From: Rhynchonema sp. JSB1_4
Lineage: Eukaryota; Nematoda; Chromadorea; Monhysterida; Xyalidae
Direction: 5' to 3'
NCBI GenBank assembly: GCA_030248065.1
Contig: JASAMV010007403.1
Span: 62,001-126,000, forward strand
Length of the DNA stretch: 64,000 nucleotides
In this document: one piece after another, positions 50,359-64,000 of the stretch
Position numbering within the stretch: position 1 is the stretch's first letter
Layout of the letters: every line of letters begins with the position of its first letter
The notes under the pieces: model-generated
What the model saw: only the letters and a program-made list of their open reading frames with translations
What the model was told of the DNA's origin: nothing
Database searches by the model: none
Position numbers and translations under genes: made by a program

Positions 50359-51081
50359 CAGGGTTGTTTCAAAAAAAAAAGTGGTCAATTAAAAAATTTC
50401 TTTTTTAAAAAAAAAAATTTTTTTTTTGAAACTCAGATTTTGCTTTTTTTTTAATAAAAAAAAGTTGCCCAAAATGGGCTAAAATGTCCAAAAATGGCCT
50501 TTTTCGAGGCAAAAAATTGGCACTTTTTTCTGTGGACGAGACAATTTTTCCAAAATCGCGCCTGCGGCGCCCTGTATTGTCCCCAAATCCGTACAGGGAT
50601 GCGCGGGGCTGGTCTTTTATAGTGATGTGGCACCGATAATGTGCTACTACATGCTACTACACATATATATATGCAGGTCTGGTGCAAAACCGGGCGGCAA
50701 AGTCGATCTGACGCGCAAGATTTGGGCTGTAATCGATATTTTGATGGTCGTATATCAGATATACGGCATTAGATGCATTAAAATACGTTGTACGGCATGC
50801 TACAATACATCAGAGTAACATCGTTAGTGAACATCAACCTCAGACTGGTCGGAGACCATGGAATCTGCACAATACTACCGGGTGTCACCACACAAGTTCG
50901 GTCTGAGGCGAAAATTTTTCAATTTTTGAAAAATATGTTGTATCGATTTCATTTATCCTGAAACGTCGTTTGCAACACTTTTTCTAATAAAAAAATTTTT
51001 CGTCAAAAAAAAAATCAAAAAAAAAATTTTTTTTTTAAAAAAAAAAGCTCGTTAATAAAAAAATTTTTTTTTTCAACCCTG
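50359..51081. mobile_element. hAT-like element, CAGGGTTG ends, with A/T homopolymer shoulders
   Basis: Starts CAGGGTTG and ends CAACCCTG, with an exact 8-bp duplication AATCAAAC at 50351-50358 and 51082-51089. Inside each end are long A and T runs. It sits about 20 bp beyond the DR1 stop codon, so it probably supplies that gene's 3' end. Confidence 0.85.
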
Positions 51082-51100
51082 AATCAAACACCACAATCAA

Positions 51101-52927
51101 TCAATCAGCATCATAATCATCGTCCGTATTCTGTGACGCGCTGGCGACTGCAGCAGTCGAGGTAGTGGCTGTGGTTGTTGTGCTCTGTTGTTGTTGTTCG
51201 TGCTGCCCAGCCAGTTGCGCACGGAACATCTCAAGCTCGGCTTCTTCCGATTGCTGCATATACAAAACAAACCGAGCTGTTGTTAGGAACTGACTTCTGA
51301 ACAACAACAACTGAGTTTCGTTCAAACCAAGGTTTCTGAACCGTCAGACTGACGGTTCAGAAACCTTGGTTTGAACGAAACTCAGTTGTTGTTGTTCAGA
51401 AACTTTGCCATTCGGCAGCGTAATTGGCAATCTCTATATACCACGCAGTGGTAAATGAGGGTTGTGTATCATTAGGGTCCAGTGCTCACTAGGGTCCAGC
51501 GCTCATTAGCTTTGTTTCAAGCTTAGGCTTAGGCTTAGGCTGCAAACTCCCCTATTAAAATACACAGTGTAAGCCTAAGCCCAAGCCTAACCCGAAGTGA
51601 AAGCCTAAGCCTACGCCTAGGCCCAGCGAAAAAGTGGACCCAAGTGAGCGCTGGACCCTAATGATACACAACCGTAAATGAGGTTGGGTCCAAGCCCCCT
51701 CAGCTAGTAGGTATACCTTTGCCAATTTTGGCCACCCCGCCCCTAAGTACTAAAATTCACCAGTTAGCCAGCTTTAGGTGGCAGTAGTATCATAACTATT
51801 TTTGTAAAATGAAGTAACTATTTTTGTAACAAGGCAACCGAACTTGACTTAGCACACACACACAAACCTGCATTTTCTGTCTGGCCTGTTCAAATAACAG
51901 CTGTTGTTGTCGGTGAAGCTCTTCCTCCGGTATTCCGCAATTTTCCAATCTCGAATTTTTCCTCTTCAAACGTCTGTGCGCGTGCTCCTGCACCTCTTCA
52001 AGCACAGAACGCGCTGAATCCTGATAGTTGATGGGCAGATCCATTACCTGCAGGGAAATAAAATTTATTTTTTGATTATTTTATGCCACCATTTTTGTGT
52101 TGATCAGTTTGCACATCTATGAGGTTCGCTATGGAACCGCTCCGATAGACATGAACGCGAAGAAACTGTCGAGAGAAGAACTGGCGATAACTGTCTTATT
52201 GGTGCGTTCGGGTTCAAGTCCTGTGTTTTTTTGACAGAATTTAGGTGCCACGCACGGTACAATAGTTATTGCTTTGTCAGTGGTCTGGGCCCTAAATTAG
52301 GCACCAGAACTTCTATTTATATGCCCTTTTCAGAGGTTTAAAAGGCCCCAATTTGGGCGCCAAGAAGCCAAAACAGAAGTAAAAACACGAGCGTTCTTAG
52401 GCACCTTTAAAGCCTGAATAACGTGTTCATGAGTGATGGTCTTTCGATGTTCGTTCTGACTCAATTGTTGCGCCTGACGTGACACCTCTTTGATGAATGC
52501 GAGACAACATTGATGCACACATTCACGGGATTCGGACGCCGTGCGACAGTCACCTGCAAAATATTTTCGATGTGAATTTATTATATGTATGATACCTTTG
52601 ATTTGTGAATTAACCGGGGTGTTGAATTGAACAGGCAGCGATTTTGAGTGGTAGCGAAAGGACACGCATTTGCAGTTGCAGGAAAATTATTTTTAAAAAA
52701 TTGTCCCCGCCGGAACATGATTTTTTCAAGAATTACAAAAAGCAAATGACCCTAGCAATTCAGGTTGAATGAGAAACCCGATTGAAATCGTTCACAACAG
52801 GAAACCAACCGAGCGTGTCCCTGATCAACTGATTGACGGTTTTGGCCGGTAAACTGACTTCGTCTTCCGACTGGAACGTGTCATCATCAGCTGAAGTTGA
52901 TGGCAGCAGCGAAATCATGCTATTCAT
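51101..52927 (-). CDS. DR1: TATA-binding-protein-associated phosphoprotein, NC2-beta (DR1)
   Basis: NC2-beta pairs with NC2-alpha (DRAP1) through a histone fold and binds TBP on promoter DNA, blocking TFIIA/TFIIB. Four exons in phase (52810-52927, 52405-52553, 51868-52047, 51101-51253) give 199 residues; human DR1 has 176. The histone-fold core has TVNQLIRDTL, then CLAFIKEVSRQAQQLSQ and KTITHEHVIQALK. The TBP-contact/repression region is RLENCGIPEEELHRQQQLLF. A Gln/Ala/Thr-rich stretch precedes the acidic end DDDYDAD. The extra length is an N-terminal extension (MNSMISLLPSTSADDDT). The helix after the first exon looks divergent: a Cys-rich GDCRTASESRECVHQCC replaces the usual family sequence. 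Intron 3 holds a perfect 107-bp palindrome and a TTAGGC-bearing MITE. Confidence 0.93.
51295..51401. repeat. Perfect inverted repeat, 53-bp arms, 1-nt centre, in DR1 intron 3
   Basis: TTCTGAACAACAACAACTGA begins the left arm and its exact complement ends the right arm; the centre is CCGTCAG-A-CTGACGG. No mismatch across 53 bp. It starts about 40 nt before the last DR1 exon, close to where a branch point should be. Confidence 0.95.
51460..51673. mobile_element. MITE carrying inverted TTAGGC (telomere-like) arrays
   Basis: Inverted ends GTTGTGTATCATTAGGGTCC and GGACCCTAATGATACACAAC, with direct repeats GTAAATGAG on both sides (9 bp). Inside, GCTTAGGCTTAGGCTTAGGC faces AAGCCTAAGCCCAAGCCTAA. Confidence 0.8.
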
Positions 52928-53919
52928 TGCGGATCGACTTGGCCTGAAAACAAGCACATGGTATAAGTAATTCTTGGTGTTGAGAAAATATCTAACCTTG
53001 GTCCTGGCCTGGGACGAGAATGAATATGCACACACACGCGTGGCGTGTCAGTCGTTTACGGCCAAGCGTGTTTCTGTGTGTTCCCAGATGTGCCGCACTG
53101 CTGATGAGGGGATTCAAGAGTTGTTCCCTTGAAAAAACATTTTTTGAACATAAAAATTGCAAAATATCAAAGATAGCGAGCTTGTTGAAACTAACAAGCG
53201 TTGCAGATCAGAACCGTAAAGCCGAGCTAATTGCATGCCTTCGTTTCCCAAATTAATCAAATTTCATTCCACGAATTCAACATACCAACATGCGAATGTG
53301 ACTTAGGCAATGAAAGAATCTGGCGACAACGTTTGTGATAGAGAATACAGATGAAAGCGATTACATGATGAAAATTAACGTAGCAATCAGCGCCCTCTGG
53401 AAAATTTTGGAACAGTAATGAATAAAATTTTCACCCAATTAATATAATAAATTTCTTAAAATAACTAACGACATCAAGAAAAATCAGCAAAACAATCAAC
53501 GAACATTTCTGTGGCACCATGCACACTGTGCGTTTCGTTAATTCCGCAGCGTGCAGGACTCTTTGAATCAGAGCCTTGCGCCCGACTATCGAGCACCAAA
53601 AATGCACAAGTGCATGTGACAAAAAGAATGCACACCAAAGCAGAAAGATAACGGCGAGAGAAAACAGCACAAAACAAAAACGTGTACAGCACGATCATGA
53701 GATTTATCATTACAGACATCATAATCACGGTGAATCCATTCGAAAATCAACAGTGAAACAGAAAGTGAATAACATGAGAGATTACAAACCACCAAATTTC
53801 ATTTGAATGAGCAAAACTTGAAGCACAGTGTACCCTGTTTACAGCGACTCTGTTTATAATGACCGAAAACGTCGCTTCCCAATCATGTCACTATAAAGAG
53901 GGTGAACTGCAGCACAATC
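52928..53919. other. Region upstream of DR1 without a supported gene
   Basis: Probably the DR1 promoter and the 3' flank of the next minus-strand gene. No protein family or structural feature recognised. Confidence 0.5.
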
Positions 53920-54645
53920 CTAGCGTTTGTTGGTGGTGTACTGGACTTGCATCTTGGCTTGACCACCACCCGAGCCAGCAGGACGATAGCGCTCGGTGTA
54001 GGATGCCGTCTGGCTGTACGAACCGTGCGGTGTGTGACAGTTGGCCGTCATTGATTCACGATGGTAATAGCCCGTCGGCGCTGACGGCGAACCGTAGTGA
54101 CGACTGCAAACAATGGATTGGTACATACGCTGCTGGCACGAAAGTGAATGCACCTCAAACATCATGATGTTCATCTCAAGACATACATGGGACGAGTTAA
54201 CATGCGCATATGCTTTTTCTTGTGAACAAAGCGCATGACCTCGGGTTCTCATCAGAAGCATCAAGATCTGTTTGTTTATTGCTCTCTGTGACGCATAAAA
54301 CCATGCACGTAAATTTGTGATAGAAGCACAGTTACAAGACCGGGTGGGACAATTACGGAATTTCGGCGCTTTTATTTGGTGTGGTTTTGTTATAACCAGT
54401 GTTGTAACTATTTTCATTTCCGTAATTGTCCCACCCGGTCTTGTAACTGTGCTTCTATCAAGATCTGTTCAACAATGTTAAACAGTCATAAAGCACACTC
54501 ACACGTCATGTCGCACTTGTGTGGTCTGACCACCATGCTGTTGCACTCGATTCTCACTGCCGCGATATCCCATTGGTTGTTGTTGACGTTGGGCTTGAGC
54601 ACCACTCGCACTGGTTCCACCGCCACCACCTTTCTTGCCCGGCAT
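53920..54645 (-). CDS. Small Gly/Gln-rich basic protein, unrecognised
   Basis: Two exons, 54503-54645 and 53920-54103, join in phase (GT|T) to 108 residues. It begins MPGKKGGGGGTSASGAQAQR, continues Gln-rich (QRQQQPMGYRGSENRVQQHG), then Tyr/Ser/His-rich (RHYGSPSAPTGYYHRESM; YTERYRPAGSGGGQAK) and ends VQYTTNKR. It has no signal peptide, membrane segment or Cys pair. The composition suggests a disordered, possibly RNA-associated protein, but that is inference only. Splice sites (GT|GTGAGT donor, TTTGCAG acceptor) and steady codon structure support it being real. A palindromic repeat with 43-bp arms lies in its intron. Confidence 0.6.
54318..54460. repeat. Inverted repeat with about 43-bp arms
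   Basis: TGATAGAAGCACAGTTACAA... on the left is mirrored at the right end, around a 55-bp loop; probably a small MITE. ATCAAGATCTGTT occurs both at about 54258 and immediately after the right arm. Confidence 0.8.
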
Positions 54646-56451
54646 AGTTGATCGATTGGTGGTGGCCGTCGAAAATCCCGAAAAAAAATCCCGAAACGAA
54701 AAATCCCGAAAAGCAAAAATCCCGAAAAAATCCCGAAAAATAAAAAGGTGTAGAAATGGACCAAATTTTTTTGTCAGAAGTTGGCATTCATGTAGTTGGT
54801 GCTCGGGCTTGCATTCAGGGTTAGGATTTTTTTGCCTTCATTTATTTCTCTGTTTTTTCCTTTTCATTGCTGCCTTCATCAAGCTCTCACTTTTTATGGT
54901 GTCTTCTACTAATGGATAATATTAATCTGTCACAACTTTCCATTTTTATAATTAGGCTTAGGCTGCCAGCCAGGAAGATCTGTTCATACGAAGGAAACAT
55001 CAATAAAAAAACACATGCTCAGGCTTTATTTCAGGCTTAGGCTAGCCAAAACCAACCAAAAATATATCCCAAACAACACAAAAACCCACATCACACCACA
55101 ACCCCACACCACAAACCCCACCACCACCCACACCACAAAACCCAAAAAAAATCCCAAAAAACATTGGTAGGTACGAGGTACACTTGTGCAGCAATGTTGC
55201 GGCCCGGAGCAGGATTCTTGGTTGGAGGTCGCTATGATAGCATTCACTCTGAAATGCGAACACTGGACTGGACTTGCAGAAAGCAGCACATTTTGAATCG
55301 TACTGAGAATAAATAACAGCTGACTGACACCTAGCGGTACGCGCATGCTACTGCAAAAATAATAATCACGCCGAAGCGCGCACACAACACGTTTGTTGTT
55401 CAGTGTTGGTAATGGCAGCAACAGAGACGCACGCGAATAAATGTAGTGTAAACATGTACAAAAATAGGTTGAATGTATAATACAATAATTCAGAACGTTT
55501 TTCTGATAGAGCACATGAGCTACAAAGCGAAAATAAGTAGAAACGTAGGAACTGCACACATGTATACCTGAAGCTGAGGTGTTAGCTGTGCAATGACAAT
55601 AACACCGACAGTTGTGTACCAATGCATTAGCATCCCTAATACATGAGAAGACTGGGTAGACTGGACGCAACGTGCAAAGTACTGCTCGAAGTGCAGAACA
55701 CAACTGCTCACGGGACGAAAAAAGGCAACGTTTACAGACAAAAATTTTTATCGAAAAACGCAGTTATTCGAAAAAGCAGTGGAATGGCAAACGAACAGAT
55801 AAGCACAATTGATATCAAACACTGAATGTACCCAAAACAGACTTTTGCCCCGCCCGGGAAAGGAAAAAAAAAAAACCATAAAATATGAATCATGACATGA
55901 ATCGAACGGGGCTACGTACCAAAAAAGCACCAAAAAGGAGAACCCACAAATAGGGCACAATGATATAAAACAATGGTCAAAATTTCATGAATCGTGAACA
56001 GGGGAAAGTAACGGGGCAATGACGTTACGTTGCGTGATCGCACACACAGCCTGTATTAAAAAAAGACCGAGAATGTTTAGACCGCAACGCTAGATTATTT
56101 TTAGCTGAAAATGTTTTGTCAAAAATACAAGTAGCATAGTGGTTAAGGTTGAACCTGAAGATCAGGGAAGATGAATTCTGATTTAGTCATTGTGCGACCA
56201 ATACCTGTGTAACGTCGCACTATAGAACACTAAAATAAGAAACCTACAGCATCATTTAAGTGATGTGCCAAAAATAAAAAAATGAGACCAATTTGTGTGT
56301 ACGAGGATGAACAACAAAAGATCGGCAGCTTACAGTTACAGCTTCAGCGCAGTGATATGCGAATCAATGAGATCATAGCAATGGATTGGTTCTCACTTAT
56401 CATTCATTTCTGAACTAACTGAAAAACAACAATCAAAATCCAAACACCAGT
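54646..56451. other. Intergenic, no supported gene
   Basis: Contains the AAATCCCGAA tandem repeat (54672-54744), an A/C-rich CCACACC low-complexity run near 55080-55160, and TTAGGC fragments near 54955 and 55035. The long minus-strand open frame at 55026-55703 follows low-complexity sequence and is not called. Confidence 0.55.
54672..54744. repeat. AAATCCCGAA tandem repeat
   Basis: Five to six copies of AAAAATCCCGAA with variable A number, just upstream of the 108-residue gene. Confidence 0.85.
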
Positions 56452-63559
<7,108 letters not shown>

Positions 63560-63587
63560 CTGAAAGAAACCAGAAGCATTTTCACTG

Positions 63588-63690
63588 CAGTGTAGTGGCT
63601 GGGGGGAGGGGGGGGCCCCCCCACTAGGTGACCTTGCAACCACCCCTGGGGGGATGGGGAGGGGGAGGTCCCTCCTCCACCACTACACTG
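63588..63690. mobile_element. Short hAT-like MITE, CAGTGTAGTGGC ends
   Basis: Ends CAGTGTAGTGGC and CCACCACTACACTG with TTTTCACTG repeated on both sides (8-9 bp). The interior is G/C homopolymer and ACCTTGCAACCACCCC, matching the element at 26013-26315. Confidence 0.82.
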
Positions 63691-63762
63691 TTTTCACTGC
63701 AGTGACCGGCCGACAAGCGTTTGTGCCGACATCCGACACCGATATTTTTTGAGGGGCCGACC

Positions 63763-64000
63763 CAGTGGTGTCGTTGGGAAATCAAAAAGAGAGAACACCG
63801 CACACACAAAAAACAAAATTCTCACACACAACACCAAAAAAGAAAAATCTCACACACCGGGGGGGGTTGTCCCCTAAAATAAAAATCTCGGATACCCAGG
63901 GGGTGTTCAAAAACAGATCAATTTTTTAGAGAAAAATTGAGCAAAATCGGTGTCGGAAGTGCAAAAATGGTTATTTTGGGGGTTATGCTTGCGCCAGCAA
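63763..64000. mobile_element. hAT-like MITE, CAGTGGTGTCGTTG family, copy 3 (runs off the window)
   Basis: Starts CAGTGGTGTCGTTGGGAAAT like copies at 30.8 and 37.6 kb; the interior differs (CACACACAAAAAACAAAATT, GGGGGGGTTGTCCCC). The right end is outside the window. Confidence 0.7.

Noticed and set aside
55026..55703. 225-codon minus-strand open frame
   Set aside because: Starts in low-complexity A/C-rich sequence, has no splice or family support and a composition like random AT/GC DNA.
56100..56220. tRNA- or SINE-like GTAGCATAGTGGTTAAGGTT
   Set aside because: Resembles an A box only; no B box at the right distance and no foldable tRNA.

Overview
This window is animal nuclear DNA from an invertebrate. 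Genes are split into many short exons of about 60 to 380 nt by GT-AG introns. The recognisable products are metazoan: type I fatty acid synthase, p115/USO1, DNAJC12, FRMD4, bestrophin, NC2-beta/DR1 and MCM2. There are no operons and no bacterial signals. I cannot name the species. Internal (TTAGGC)n runs would suit a nematode, but that is only a hint.

Layout: 1-7851 (+) is the 3' end of a fatty acid synthase gene (KR, ACP, thioesterase). A minus-strand secreted thrombospondin-type-1 protein (1387-4864) lies inside its 4.1 kb intron. USO1/p115 is at 11588-19875 (-), DNAJC12 at 20597-21443 (+), a C2H2 zinc-finger gene at 22612-24837 (-) and an FRMD4A/B-type FERM protein at 25607-35045 (-). The stretch 35-42 kb is a gene-free block of nested transposons, palindromes and microsatellites. 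Bestrophin follows at 42060-43764 (-), then a small secreted peptide precursor at 45687-46058 (+), a single-pass membrane protein at 47668-49319 (+), NC2-beta/DR1 at 51101-52927 (-), an unrecognised 108-residue protein at 53920-54645 (-) and MCM2 at 56452-63559 (-, 5' end not fixed).

Exon models were built by hand from homology plus splice-phase matching. For FAS, USO1, DNAJC12, FRMD4, bestrophin, DR1 and the 108-residue gene every junction keeps phase. In the zinc-finger gene, the nested TSP1 gene and the 5' end of MCM2 some ends are unresolved. The genes are unrelated housekeeping and signalling loci; nothing suggests a shared pathway.

The distinctive content is repeats. I see at least five non-autonomous DNA transposon types: TA-flanked elements with AAGGC or CAG ends; TTAA-flanked (piggyBac-like) palindromic elements, one inserted inside another; hAT-like elements beginning CAGTG or CAGGG with 8-bp target duplications; elements with GGGTG termini; and one carrying inverted TTAGGC arrays. 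Several have intact target duplications and one hAT-like insertion splits a TA-type element. Introns show an unusual 5' splice site bias (GTTNGT), and an octamer, GATGTTTC/GAAACATC, looks several-fold over-represented.
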